Shown here in pieces: positions 25,523 to 39,800 of a stretch of 64,000 nucleotides of DNA (position 1 is its first letter; every line of letters starts with the position of its first letter). The stretch lies in NCBI GenBank assembly GCA_013433145.1, contig CM024185.1, positions 6,489,001 to 6,553,000 on the forward strand, read 5' to 3'. The notes beneath the pieces were generated by a model, which did no database searches, was not told the origin of the DNA, and saw nothing but the letters and a program-made list of their open reading frames with translations. Source of the stretch: Ascaris suum. Its lineage: Eukaryota; Nematoda; Chromadorea; Rhabditida; Ascarididae. The translations under genes were made by a program, and so were the position numbers.

Positions 25523-28500
25523 TTGTGCATAGAGAATGAACGATACGATTGCAGCGTGACTCAAATCATCTTCAACTACCCTCTCCATCGATATTTTTTT
25601 CCCCACTTAATATTCCCCATATTTTTATCTTATTTTCTGGGCAGTCAAATTTTATGCAATCATTCGGTGATCCCCATCACTAAACAATATGGTAAATGAA
25701 GGACTTATTAATAACTGAGATTCATGATTCAGTGAAAAAATTGTCGAACGCAGACGATTTATTAGGACGGAAGCATTTTTCCCATGGCAACAAATGAAGT
25801 TAATTTATTTGAGAAGTGAAGAACGCTAAAATGAAACAAATTCGAAGACGATAAATCAAGTCTTTCCGAAAGATTTCAATGAAGCTGAATAGCGGGGGGG
25901 GGGGGGAGGGGAGGGAGAGGGGGTAGAGGTTCATCGTTAAAATGTTATGACAACTTAAAGAATGAAATTTTTCGCTTCTAATACTCAATTTTCAAATTCC
26001 CCCCCCCCTCCCTCCTTTTTCTAATATTTCAGAATTGAGTATACTCATCGTCATCTTTAATGATCTGAATTCAGCGATGCCACTCTTTCACCTAAGATTA
26101 AATCACATCCGGTTTAAACTATTCAGGACAGTAGTAAAATGTAAATGAGTATAAACTGATACTTACAACCATTTATTGGCAGCCGCAATGAACCAAAACC
26201 AAACGACAATAAACGACCACTCTGCTCATAGCTAATTAGCGGACTTTCACACGTATAACGGTAAAATTTGCTGAGCACTACCATGAAAACAGCAATGATA
26301 TATAATATTTCTTTAGCCGTTCATTTTGATTGTCTTCGTAATTAAATTTGATACAAAAGTAGAGAAAAGTTTATACCGCATAGCTGAACTCTTTCGATGA
26401 ATATAAAGCAATGTCCACACCTATGCAGCGCTCCACCATTAAAATGTATCATGCAATGCAGTATAACATTGAATCACCGGTTACAACATTACTTTTATGT
26501 TTCAATATTACACTGTAACATGATGGAAGTTTTATTGTGTTATACTGTGTTTAAAAATAATTTTTTTATTGTGTTAAACGATTTTCATTCCAATATTCGC
26601 TCTCTTTAAATAAACCTTACTTCTAACTGACTAAATTTGTTATGCTATTGCAGCATGTGCTAATAAGTTATGCTATTGAAATAAATTTATTATGCAGATT
26701 AAATTTGTGGCTATAATGCTATTGTAGCATTATATATTCAACAAGATAGCCGTAGAATATTGGCCAGATCAATTATATTGACTATTAGTTGAAAGCATTT
26801 CAACGAATCGCAATAGAAAACAGTGCAAATCGAAGGATTTTCAATATTGTTGAAAGTGGGTTTTTTTTCTCTTCCCCCACTTCACCGCCCTTCTCCCCCT
26901 CACGCCACCCCAATGTTCGTCCAATCCTCTCCCTCCCCTAACTACATAAATAACCATAACTATAGCACACTGTTTAAACCTAATGCAGTACTTTCCAACC
27001 ATCGTAAGTGATGAAGTACTCTAAACTTTCCTCAAACAATCGCATCTAAAATTTTCGAAATGTTTTCAAAAATGATTTTACGATTTTCCAGGAAAAAAAA
27101 TTCATTTCGAGATATCGGATATTTTCTGGGAAGATTATTGTTTGTAATTTTAGTACTACCCATGTCTAGAGATATATTTAACGCCTAAGAGATATTTACT
27201 CAAAAGAAAACGAAGAATTAAAAGGTTAAGTCGACTTACGCTTAACGAAGTTGAGTTAATTGCTCGACGATAAAAAAAGACGAACGATATACTTTCAATT
27301 AAATACGAATATCAGCTATTTGTAATATCCATCCCAGATGATTGGCATAACTCGTATGGATCACTCGATTGCCTCACGACTAAAAGACGATAATATTTCT
27401 ACGGGTACACTAAAATCAACGTGTGAATGATTTTACTTAAAAATAGCTTTTTTTTCCAGCTTCCATCACTCCTTTTGTACGTAATTTGTTCGATGTGATT
27501 AGAATATAAATATTAGTCCTCTAGCTGCTTGAATAGAACTTTATTCATAGAAGGAAATAATTTAAAACGACTATAGCGATTATAAATACGCTATAGAAAT
27601 ATTCGATTTCAAATAAGAAGCGCATTTAACTTTCGAGTTATTGCATTAAATATGCGTTTTTTTTAACACTTGAAAATTCCTACATTTTGAGGTCGTAGTG
27701 GACATTGGCTACTCTAATGGTCACAGAAGAAAACATCAGCTTGCATTCGCAACGTTGACGAAATATGGCGTTATGACTATTCACAGCCTTAGGTGGCAAA
27801 TGAAAGAATCGTCTTCATGCACACAAATGGACACTATTGGTATTTCTTCGCCCCAAATTGTTGCGCAATGAGAAGACGTACAAAATGAGTATTGAAGAAA
27901 AAAATAAAATGCTTCATTGTGAAATAATGCGAAAATTCCGTTCTATATAAAGTGAGGACCGAATAATCGCAAAAAAAACCTTTGAAATCCCCATAACCTT
28001 GAGACAGTCGTATAGATAAGCCTACTTCAGGCTAAAAATCTACAGCAAAGAATCTGATGCTGCAGAAAAGTTTCTGTGTTTATCTCAGATTATGATCGAC
28101 TTCGACAGATGCTCTTAAAATATGCCTTGCCTAATCTTCTTATTTCTTCACGACATATCAAGAAAATTTATTTCTGTGTTTATATGATTAAATGATCAAG
28201 ATGGGATCGCTGAGGATGCCAACTAAATCCGTGAAAAATTTGATGACAGATGTTGACGGATGAATGTCAAGCAAAAAAGCTATACGTAAACAAAACTGGA
28301 CAATAGCTTTCCGGTAAAATCAGGTTGCCGGGTAAAGGATGGACATGCATCACATACTTCATGCAAGGTCATAGCACTTTCTCAGGTAAAACTTGTGCTT
28401 CCTTTGCGATTTTCATGCATCCTTTCAAAACTGCTTTCCAGAGCTATTCTATGGCGACGTGACGTCTATGCTTATTTGCGCGCACGGATGTGCATCCATC

Positions 28501-29691
28501 CGGTAGTTATGCTTGCAGGCTTCCCTTTCTACCTGTCGGTTATTTCCTGTCAATACTGCTCTAAAAAGTAAATTAAGCTTGAAGATGGGGAATGCATCCG
28601 CGACATATGAGTTGGTAAATTGTGGCCACGACTATAAAATGAGTAAAAGGTGTAAAACATCCCCGTTAAGAGAAATGTTGAATTATGCATTTTATTCACT
28701 CATTTCTTAATCGTATTTTTCGAATATCGCTTAAACCCTCAATTGGCATATGATAGGTGCGAAAATAAAAATCAGTATATGATATGCCACGTCGGTTTTT
28801 TCTTTGCTTCACGATCGCCAAAAGCGACGATCCGAATGTCGACCACCTTTTCCCTCACCGATAGGGCGAATATTTGGCGAAACGATCCTCGTCGTGATCA
28901 ACGATCGTTTACAAACTATATCCGATACACAGTGATAAAAATTTTAATTTAATTTAATAAAAAAAAAACAAGAAATAAATTAAACAGAAAATACAAAAAA
29001 AAAATTAATAGAGCAATACAGAGAAAAAATGAACAGAGCAATAGAGTGGTTTTCCCTTCGAGTAGGAAATTGATCGCAAATATGAAGAAAAACCAAAACA
29101 TGCTAAAAGACCCGATTCTAAGTGGGAGTTTTTGAATCAGCAAGTCGTAGATGATTTCGAACAGTCTGATCTCCGTTTATTAAAAATTCTTTCTGAATCA
29201 ACAGCTTCATGTTGACATCTCTGTACTTTCAATGTCTCCATATCATAGGGTCTCGGTTAAACCCAATTCCAACAAGCACGATCAACCCTCCAGTTCCGTC
29301 ACTTTTTTGGCCAATCCTGGTTTTTGGCTTTCAAAAATAGCTTTAACAAGTAGTTACATATATTTATAAAGGAACACCCGTATAAGAAAAAACAAAAATT
29401 ATGCATAACGTTATCATGACATTTAAAAACAACATTAGACAAGAGCAAATTCACAAAAAAAAAACGCTGACTACAGCCATTTGGAGCCGATCTATCAAGA
29501 AAGCAAATACCGCAAAACCTCGCATCCCTCGATAAACTCACTTATCTTCAAATGCCTCAAGACTAATAACGTATTAAATATTCGCAACTTCAATAGTTCT
29601 CGTTCAGTTAAAATGTTTCAAAGAACGACTTATTTTATATATGTGGAACGGCTCCTGAGGGGATGGGGTTCTATTCGAGTTGTACAATAGT
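25523..29691. other. Intergenic interval, no gene recognised
   Basis: AT-rich sequence between the PCP4-like stop and the fucosyltransferase stop. It contains G13 (25894-25906) and C10 (25999-26008) runs, a perfect dyad at 26713-26733, and a cluster of CGATCG-like words around 28810-28910. All open frames are short and lack splice support or recognisable motifs. Confidence 0.4.
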
Positions 29692-30837
29692 TCAATATTC
29701 TTGTAGCCATAAATCGACAAATTCATGACCCTCACATTGCGATGTTCCATAGAACCAATCCTCAACGTTCTCAATCGAACTTCGCGAAATATTACCATGC
29801 AAACGCTCGCAAAGCTTGCAATACGCGAAACTGCAAATCACTACTGCATTAGGCTATCATTCAATTAAAAAAAAACTTGCCAATTCTATATAATTTATAA
29901 AGAAAAACGTTTGTGGAAGTTGTTGATTGGTTGACCTAATCAAAGCAATTGTTTTAAATTTGTTGCTCTCAATATTAGGTCATGTTCAATATAGTATCTA
30001 ATAAGGTCACCGCATTCAAAAAGAAACAAACTTTTGAAGGAATCGGGAAAAAACAAACGCAATTTTTTAGTAATAAAATTATAGATACTAAACATCGAAT
30101 ACAACAACATTTAAGTACAGGTATTTCAAACGAAAATTCTACCTGCATAAACCAATTCCCATAAGTCAACATTTCCCGTTAAGGTGATGATCTCGTATCG
30201 CATAGCAACGAAAATACCCCCTGATCGCATAACCTTTACAAACACATTTCTAACATACGCTAATACGCTCGTATGATTAATACGGCTAGTTAATGATACG
30301 GTTACCATAAGATTCATTACAGTACCACCTTATCAGCCATTGACAACTGCTAACTAAATGTTCTAAACTATTTCATAAAGCTCTAGGAAGCTTTAATATT
30401 GAATGAAACAAGAAAAACTATTACTATTAAAAGAAATCACTAAAAATTAGCCGTGCTCTTCAACAGCAAAATGTTTTTTTCCAGTTGTACATTCTATCAA
30501 GATCATTTGTATCGATGTCGACCCAACGATGGTTATTCTTCTATCAAAGTTTAACTGGAAAGAATCAAAGCGAATTTTTCTAATGTTTTCAGCCAAAAGT
30601 AAATAGCACAATAAAGAACCGAAACCTGGACAAAAACTAATTTTCAATCTAGTTCTTAAAGCTTTCCCGGGATAAGGCTAAGTGGTCATACTAAAAATGC
30701 CCTCTTAGAATTAAAAAAAATCCACTCGTCGGTCCCGAAAAACAGTACTTCAACTCAAGAATATGAATTTATGATAGCTGATTTTTTTATTAAGACAAAG
30801 CTTTCTTTGCATATAATTCCGTTCCATTCCATTAAGC

Positions 30838-30893
<56 letters not shown>

Positions 30894-33800
30894 GATAGAT
30901 AGCAGTGATGTGATAAAGAATAGTTTTGAAAAAAAAACATTTGCCACAAACCTATAAGGCGGTTTTTGCCATGGACGAGCCCAACCAAGTGACCTCCACG
31001 TGAAATATTCCATAAAAGCGGTTTTGTTAGAAATTAGCTCTTGAAGATAGGTAGCCATTTGCTTTGCGTTAGAAAAATCATCCATTGCGATGAACGATTT
31101 CGGCGGAAGTAACCTGCAAAAAGGGTGGCAATTTTAAATTCGCACCTTTCAACTACTTTGGTATTGATAACCTCTAAGATAGGCGCATCAAACGATAATG
31201 GCATTACTCTTCATATTAACTTTGATCTACGAAAACGATCAAAATCATCGACGAAGAAAGCTTCTGCTAGAAAAGAAAATAACAAAAATCGTTTATTAAA
31301 GATCTGATAGAAAAATAACCGCTAAAAATCAAAAAATCGCTACGATAAATTTCGCTAAAATATCGTCTCATTAAATAAAACCTAAAATATTTGCGTGATA
31401 TAACAATGCCATTTGCGATGGTCCGATGTTTTCCATGTGAATTTGAGGATACTATAAAGTTGAATAATCGTATTCACGATAAGTTGTTGTTTAATAATAA
31501 AACTTGAATGACGCAAACAAGTAATGATAATCAATTGTCAGCCTAATAAGCACTCTTTTCTTTGTTAGAGTTCTTTCACATAGAGAAAAATTTTATTGCT
31601 TCATCAATCGAATACAATTATATCGCAATCGATAAATAATATTTTTCAATTCGATATTTCATTTCATTTTATGCAAAAAACTTGGTGCACTAGTAAATTG
31701 AACGATATTGAAAAGTTTTTTTGCATAATAAAATCGACGAAAAATGACGTCTTCAAAATTATAAATTACAAAAACTGCGAAAAAAAACTACAAAAAATCT
31801 TTTCTAAACTATAAAAAACGATTCAATTAAACGCTAAAATTGCCAATTATTGTTGAGGAAAATTTTGCGGAGGAATATTTTATCCTTTTTTTTGAACGCT
31901 TTAAAATCCACAAAGCAATTTTCCAATCATTTAAAAAATTATGCCTATGAATTGCTAGCCTAATATTGACAAGATGCCAAGAAAATTTTTCGACAGAATC
32001 CAAACCGTTTTCGCTAAAGTTTTTTTCTTCCTTTTTGCCATTCCAATATAAAAAGGGATACGAACGAATGGGCCAAGACTTCACGTACAGTTATTAGAAC
32101 AATAGAATTTTGCATAAACTTCACTACTTAGAACTATATATAGAACCTATCAGTGTATATACCTAATACCTACCTGTGTTGTGATTACAACTGGTATTGA
32201 TCGGTTCTCTAAACCTTTCCATTAAAATAAAGTTTAAAAATGCTGTTTGAATGGAAATGCTCTAATTAGGTAAGCATCAACTATAAAAAAAACTTTAATA
32301 TCCGCAGAAAACATATAAATGCAACATAACCAGAAATTACAAAAACAACCTTTCATAAATGTGTCTTCTCATAACAATCGGCACTGTGGGCCATGCATAT
32401 CGATTCCAATATTTCTCGGTGACATAATCCTTGCATATACTATTCTCGGCGGCAATAAAAAAATAATACTTTTTTGCTAAATCTTTTTCACAATTTTCCA
32501 AATATTTGCATTTATTTCGATTAATCTTATTTGTGGCACATTTGCCAAATATATCGACTGGAATGTACCTTAATAAAACGCTAATTTATTTAAAAACAAA
32601 AAAATATACGAGCAGTTGCGGCTGTCATCAGTACTCACTCATCTGTCAAGGTAAGGCAATATCCATTAAGCTAATACCCTATGGTCCGACCTCCTCGTTT
32701 TATCTCTACATGCCAGTGACTGCTAGGCCACTAGTAAAATTTGCCCAGGTCCGTTTGAACTGTTTTCAAGGAACAAAGCACACACTGAATGGCCTTATAT
32801 AGATCCTTCCTTCTCTCATCCCCTTCTTTTCGGTGGCTACAAATACCAACATTTTGCATCGATCAGTTGTCTAGCCATCATCATATTTTTGCTAACCCTC
32901 ACAAACCACTTATTTTTTTTCTTCAATATTTCTGCATCTATATATTAATAATCACCCTTACTAATATAAACGACAGCAATATTATTCACTAGATTAATTC
33001 AACTAGTTTTTTGTTACCCGGCAAATAAATTACAAACATCGGCTTGTTTTGTAGACTCCGCTCCGGAGAAAAATAAACCAACAGAGATACAATAAAGAAA
33101 TTTGAACTTACTGCTTGAGTTTTTCGACGGCAACTTCCCGTCTTGATTTCGTAAAACAATTAGAAACAAGCCAAAAAATTGGTTTGCTCTTTCCAGAGAG
33201 TATTGTCTCCTCATCATATGGCAGATTGTCGGGAGCAAAACCCAGTCGTTTTGCTGTTGATGGCTCAACCCAATATCCACCATAAGGAAATGGAATATCG
33301 GAGTCTCGACGATAAGTCATTGTTACGTTGAAGAAATGCGCTGCAACGAAAATATTTAAAGCGCAACATAGTCTTTGCATTGAATCAAACTTGCGCCTTA
33401 TGAATACAAACAACCCACGGCGCAAGTGTCCGCACAGGATTGTAGAGTCAAAAATTAACTAAGATTAGGAAAAGTCAACACCCGAAAAGAAAACAAAGTA
33501 GATCTTGAATGGTGATATTTCCCACTATAGCGCAATACAACTTCAACCAGGCAAATCGACTGACTCCTCTTTCATTGCAAACTATATGAAAATAATATAT
33601 TTGATAGTATCATGTTCATTCATTCGATAACGATATACATCAACATTATGTTGGTTTCAGCTCCATAGTAGCTTTTTTCAGGGACATAATTTTTGAAAAT
33701 AAAGCCCTCTAATAGCTTCATAAGGAAACAATCCATAAAGTAACCGATCTCGATAAACCTTAGGAGACATTTACAGCTTTACAGGGAACATCAACAATTT

Positions 33801-34965
33801 CGTATGGAATCTCTATTATTTTCAAGGAATCCCTACCGCTTAAGAGGATATAGCGAACCGCTATAGCTTTGTGATGAGTCCTAGATGAGATTACAATTCG
33901 AATAAAAAATACTGATAAGAAAATCTTCTGACGAAGTGTTAAATTATAAATAGACAAGCCAAATAAAAATGAAATCGGATATGCAAACGGCACTTTTTGG
34001 AAAAAAATTTGAATTTAATTGAATGAAAATGATGAATAAAAATATGCAAGTTAACAGAAAGTTCAGGTAACATAATCAACACACATCATGTTAAGCATAT
34101 TCAGCACTCACCAGGTAACGATGCAATTAGAGCTCTATTGTGATTGGGTGGTGCCTCCATCGTCATAAACACATAAAGCTGATCGAGATGACGATCTTCA
34201 TGCGCCGGTAAATCTTTAATCTTCAAATCTTCGTTCCATATGTGGAACACAACCGCCGCCGCTTCATTTAGCCGTGATCGATCCGTACTTATATAACAAC
34301 TATTCTAAATAATTCTTTATTAGAAAGCATTTCATTATAATACGTAAAAAATTGGTACTATATATCAATAATTACCAAAAAAAAGTCCCGTCCTATTATA
34401 TCAAGTGAATTACAAAATATTTCTTCAATTATTATTGAAAATCCTCTCATAAATAGTAAAGACTAAATCATCGTATATGCAAAAAAAAAGAATTCAAAAA
34501 TTTGCTCAATTCATTCGAATGTAACAACTAAGTATTTTATACTTCATAAAAACTTTAATGCTTAATCAAAATGATTAATCAAATAATGCTATGATGTATT
34601 TGTCGAGTGGTGAATCTATCTGGTCGATGAACATAAGTATGCAAGAAATGCAAAGAATCTGAAGATGCTTCAAAAGGCTCGTGAAGAATGAGACTGACCT
34701 CAGGTGAAAGTGAGCAATCCTCCATATTCGCTTCAGCCATTCTTTTGCCGAATACATTCGTCCACTGAACAATAAGTTTTGCGTTGGATAAACTAGATGG
34801 TGAGGTTGAAGAAGCCGGCTCCAATGCGATCGACTTGTCGCTTAACGGTAGATCTTCCGAGAAAGAATACTCGAACCACCGAATCAGAAAGAAACACGAA
34901 AGACTGACCATAAGGAAAAAACCAAACAACCGTAAACCCCTCAAAGTCCTTTTGCGTACCGTCAT
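29692..34965 (-). CDS. Alpha-1,3-fucosyltransferase (GT10), complete
   Basis: Six minus-strand exons with matching phases: 34699-34965, 34112-34304, 33112-33340, 32350-32568, 30952-31113, 29692-29830. These give 1209 nt, 402 aa. It transfers fucose from GDP-fucose to N-glycan or glycolipid acceptors in the Golgi. Seen: a short cytoplasmic N terminus and a membrane anchor at about residues 12-30 (LFGFFLMVSLSCFFLIRWF), i.e. a type II protein; a Ser-rich stem; AAAVVFHIW; the family motif MTYRRDSDIPFPYG near 161-174; YFFIAAENSICKDYVTEKYW at about 265-284, the donor-binding signature; and a C-terminal Cys pair YCKLCE near 360. Length matches the family. A possible trans-splice acceptor (ATTTTAAG) lies 9 nt before the ATG. 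Nematodes carry several paralogues, so no numbered symbol is given. Confidence 0.95.
30837..30894. repeat. (AT)25 microsatellite flanked by CCGG
   Basis: A 50-bp uninterrupted AT dinucleotide repeat with CCGG on each side, making a 58-bp perfect palindrome. It lies in the last intron of the fucosyltransferase gene. Confidence 0.95.
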
Positions 34966-36820
34966 AGGGAACCCTTAAAATAGCCCAAAGATACATCCTG
35001 CACATCCTACAGGTCTATAAAAAAACAGGAATTCGTTTGCAGCACGTCCTGAGGGCATACACGGACAGAACCTGGATGTTAATATTTCCTTCACATCGTT
35101 TTAAGCAGATTAAATCCGGGCAGCGTTTCAGTGCCACTTCGTTTGATTCACTAAAATTTGAACCTAGATACAACTAAGTGGTCTCCGATGAGCTCTACTC
35201 GCCAAAAGTAGACAAGCCACCTGTCGCCAGCACTGCTGGCACGATAGACCCAGCGGCAATAAGCGGAACAGGTAGACAGCATTTCCCTCTTGTTACCTCT
35301 CTGACGATAGAGGAAGCGATTGCTCTTCCCTGTTCCCTTGGCAGTTCTCCTCTTTAATCATTCAGCCTCGCATGTCGAACTTCGCCACTCTTTCTGGGGT
35401 GGTGACCCGTGGGGACAGTGGTCATCGCAATAACACAATAGACGGCCAAATTGTCTTATATAGTCGAATGGAGATATGTCGCAAAAAACGTTGAGTTTAA
35501 AGCACTCTTAATTGCGAGGAATTAAGTGTTTTGCTGCATTAACTGCAAAATGTGTTCTTCCACACATCTAATCGAAAGATCCCAAAAAAAGCAACTATCA
35601 TCCTATTCGACGGACAATCACGACCGATGGTTTCAACCTCCTCTTCACAAACAGAATCCTTCTACAACCTCTCATCCTTATTTAAAGCTTCTTATCGTCG
35701 TCAACTATAAACAATTATATATTTATCGGTCATCTTTCGTTGCATATCTGCAATTAGCCGAGATGACTCGTCGAAAAATGCATAGAATAACGCGACCTCA
35801 GGTAGACATCTTGTTTGTAATTCCATCTTAAAGCATAGGTGGAAATGACCGAAACTTGCAATATACTCCTTGAAGAACCCGACTGCAAGCCTGTGAGGAT
35901 ATTTCCTAGCAACTTCATAAGACACCTTGACTGCCAATTTGGCACCTATAATGAGGCGATTATTTTCAAAATCGGCGTGCTTTTGCAAGTTTCTAAAGCA
36001 ATCATCGCTTGATTAGTTTACGATAGAAGCACCAAAGTCCATACAATGCTAGTCCTATCGGCGCATCTTCCTTTGCTTTAATGCAGAGAAGCATTCATAA
36101 TAACATCCCTCCAAATGTCTTGTTGATCGTTAAGACGGTGAGGACCTGAACCTATAGAATATCTGCATTGACCTGGATCATGGACTTACTTTTCCACAGA
36201 AGACTGTCCATTTAATCGATAATGATAGGTAATCATGAACACAGAATAACACTGAAAAATCATTTTCGACAATTATAATAATATATATATATATTTACAG
36301 CAAAATTTACAGAGTGTAAAAATGAAGAGGAATTAAAGCAGATTTAAAATACAGAAGCAATGCAAAACATACACGAGAAGGAAACAATATAATGTCATAT
36401 CCATCCAACAATCAAACAGTCGTAAAGAAAGGAATTTCGAAGTGTTGAAAAAATTTACATCCAATAAATCCAACAATCCTGAATATCAGATAAATCCAAA
36501 AATACAAAATCAAATCCAACAAAAACTCATTTCCATTAAATTAAAAAACACCCTGAAAACCTTCCTTCTTTACGATCCTCCTTTTAGCCAAAAGGGAAAG
36601 ACGTGTAGGGAAGGGTATGCAAACATCCTCAAGTACAACATCATCCAGTACCCTCACTAAAGAGCGGTGCAAAGCCACACCTCATAGATTTTTATTGCAG
36701 CACATCCTTTAATATCAAGAAATTTCCTTAAACCTTCATCAAAATGATATGAAATCATGGCTGCATTGATACTATAGAGTGAAGCAACAAACATATACTA
36801 CATACAGGCGTAAAATGAGA
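34966..36820. other. Intergenic interval between IFT43 and the fucosyltransferase
   Basis: Separates the two minus-strand genes. 35040-35460 is GC-richer and reads like a degenerate repeat but has no long ORF. One open stretch at 35701-35988 is listed separately. The fucosyltransferase promoter and outron should lie just above 34965. No TATA box could be assigned. Confidence 0.35.
35701..35988 (-). other. Unassigned open stretch, possible exon or relic
   Basis: A minus-strand frame of 95 codons, preceded by an acceptor-like TGCTTTAG about 5 nt above it. It encodes LIIGAKLAVKVSYEVARKY and GFFKEYIASFGHFHLCFK. A second frame over the same DNA is also open for 63 codons. No family was recognised and no clear partner exon was found, so it may be an orphan exon, a decayed gene or chance. 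Confidence 0.2.
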
Positions 36821-39800
36821 TCAGTTGATTCGGTTGCGTTCATCGCCGCTGTCCTCATCCTGTCCATCATCGAGTGCCCACTCCTCCCTCATCTCCGTAC
36901 TGATGCTCGCGAACACGTAATCCCACGTCCATGCTACGCCCTCATCTTTCACCTCATCCTCGCTGCACAAATATCTCGACAACAACGATAAATCTGAAAT
37001 GCAGAATCACCTTTAGAATATTCTTTGATGCAGGTGTACATTGCTTATTTCACATCTATATACTTCCAAAACATCAACCCTCCCACTGGTGGGCAGTACC
37101 CCCTTCCCCCTCTCCCCCATCCTACTCCTTCACACAAATTAGACCACTCAAAGATGAAGGTCCGAAGCCCGTCACTTGACAATTTAAATTACATAATAGT
37201 CAGCCCACACGGTTTCCTAAAACATTAGGAACAACCGCTGTAGGCATGAAATATTAAAATTCATACAAGAAGCTGCCTTTGTTTAATTATTAAATTGATT
37301 CGTTTTCCAACATATCAGAAAAAATCGCGCACAGAAGGATTTACTACATGCTTAAACCGAATCCCACAGGAGTACAAAGAGGACAGATGATAGATGAAAA
37401 AGGTCGAGGAATAGTACCTGGCAGGTAAGAAACGGTAACGATGAAAACAATGAAACAGAACGAGAAGATCCTCTAACCAATTTCATCCAGCTTAGCGAGG
37501 AAAGCATTCTTCGCGTTAAGCGCATCCAGTTGATACATCGCTGCCACTCGATTTACACTCACGTTCGGTGCCCTCGCAACGCTCTCGTGAATTAACTGCT
37601 GCAAATTTAATTAGCTATTGTTTACCTATCAAAGTGTCAACAATTTACCTGTCAAATTCACCTGTTTACCTGTTAAAAGGTGCTAAATACCTATTCAACT
37701 CATGAAAATAGCTATTCCTCACATCAATAAACCCATCGCCTTCGGTGATGATAACATCGAACATGAACCAACAGGTCACCGATTTATTCAAAAAGCTTTG
37801 ACCAACCAAAAATGACGGTATCGTTTTACTAAACAGCACAAACTATTGCTGCCATCATATGGCACATATCAGCAGATTTCATTAAAAACATAAATTAGCT
37901 GATCTTATGGCCTTTTGTCCCATTTCTTACCCGGTTCTTACCCACCTTACCCGTTTCTTACCCACTGTTACCCACTCCTTTCCCACCTTACTCGTTTCCT
38001 ATCCGTTATTACCCTTTTCTTACCCGCCTCTTACACACCGTTTTATCAATATTCCAGCAACGAAAGCGCTGAGCTCACAATTTAGCATTTTATTCATTCC
38101 AGTAGCTCAATAGATAATCTCCATAATAAAATGCTGCAAAAATGCAGTGAATAAGTTGAATTTTCAAAAAAAAAAAACTCCAGTGACAACTTTACAACTC
38201 TGCATACTATGGAAGTTAACAACACAAAACGACGGAAGAATCCCACAATAAATAGCTCAGTCTCAGTTTACGGCCCTTGCCGAGGATGGAGAAGCGAAGT
38301 CTCATTAGAATGAGTTCCAAACCCCTATTGAAAATAAAAAAGGCATTACTTTACCGAAAGTGCTCGTCGAGGAAGTTTTAAATACTGAATTGCGCTTTGA
38401 ACTTAAACGCGAAAAAAGCATAAAACGCTTATAAAGCTTCAACAAACTTGTGCACCTCACCATCTGAGTGCAGCAATACCAAAATCTGGCAATCTTTCAC
38501 TTCCTCTGCCTTCCCTTACCTTCCCGCATTTCTCTCTTAGAGAATCGTCCGTTAACTTCATAAGGAAAAGGTTTTTGGGACTGACAATTACTTCGTTATA
38601 TGCCCATCACCCCAACGAATGCTCCGGTAATCTATGTTAGCCACACCGCTAAATATGCCTCCTAAGGCGCGAAACATAAAAGACGCTTACCCTATCAATT
38701 TGTGGTATATCGAGAGGGACCGAACGTTCTCCTGAAAGTAAACACTAAACGTACATTTTCCTCCACAATAAAATGAAAGCCCCATTGGGAATTCCACCTG
38801 GCAAACGATAAAGTAAAAACGAGACGTTATAAACACTCAGTTTGACCCAAAAATATTGCTCATTTTTAGTTATAAACGTTCCTTCGACAAAGCAAATCCT
38901 CTTATGCTTTCCTGTGGGCATTTCCTTGACATTTGCTAATCAAAGAAATGCAATAAAACAACAATAATGCCATTTACATATAAATATCACCGCAAAGAAA
39001 AAGCATTTATAATCCAACAGGCTAAATTAGCGCTCAAGTCCACAAAAAGGAAAATGATTAGGCTCGATTTATAAATGCAAGACGTAATTAAAGACTAGCG
39101 CAACTTAGAAAAAAGAAACTTTGCTACAGCCGGTTGTCACCAAGCACTTTAACACAAACATATCAACCAGCTTTATAACTAGTCAATAATCCCCCTCAAA
39201 ATGAAGCGAACACGATTAGACTTCAAGTTCTTCGCACTGCACTAATACATCGACATCCTGAATGCCTGAAAGGAAACAATTCAGGATTCATCTGTGCTAC
39301 AACCACAACTCCTCTTCACCGCCCGCAAATGTTTTATGCTGGAACACTACGAGCCATCGGCCAACGCTATACGATGGCAAATTTCCAGCCTAGACCAAAA
39401 CACGTAGTCGAACAAACAGGTGCGAAGGAATTATTAGTTTGTTTATAGTGCTGAGATTACTGCAAGCAAAAACAATCAAATGAATTATGATTAGAGCTCG
39501 GAGATTATGAAAGTGCACACACACCTTGTGCATAGTTTGAAGTGACCTCTTCCACGCGTGCGTTACCAATCTCAGTTTTGGCATCTTTCTGTGGCACGCT
39601 CATCGTTCCAGATCTTGAGCCAGGACGGCGAAACAATCCTGCAAGCAATAGAAGTTGGCCAAATAACGACAAAAGACAAATGGATTCCGCAAACGACTGC
39701 GAACAGACGGGAGGGGAACAGCACTGGTCTGAAATCCTCACAAATAAAATTTTTCCCCGAAACAATTCCATTCAAATCAATGACCTGTTTGAAAGTCTAC

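Noticed and set aside
30447..30647. Open minus-strand frame after a CAG acceptor, considered as the last fucosyltransferase exon
   Set aside because: Joined in the required phase it meets a stop after 12 codons and lacks the family Cys pair. The exon at 29692-29830 fits phase, Cys motif and stop.
36779..37228. Plus-strand ORFs with a hydrophobic start or proline-rich translation
   Set aside because: The first is the antisense shadow of the final IFT43 exon. The others are pyrimidine-rich low-complexity sequence.
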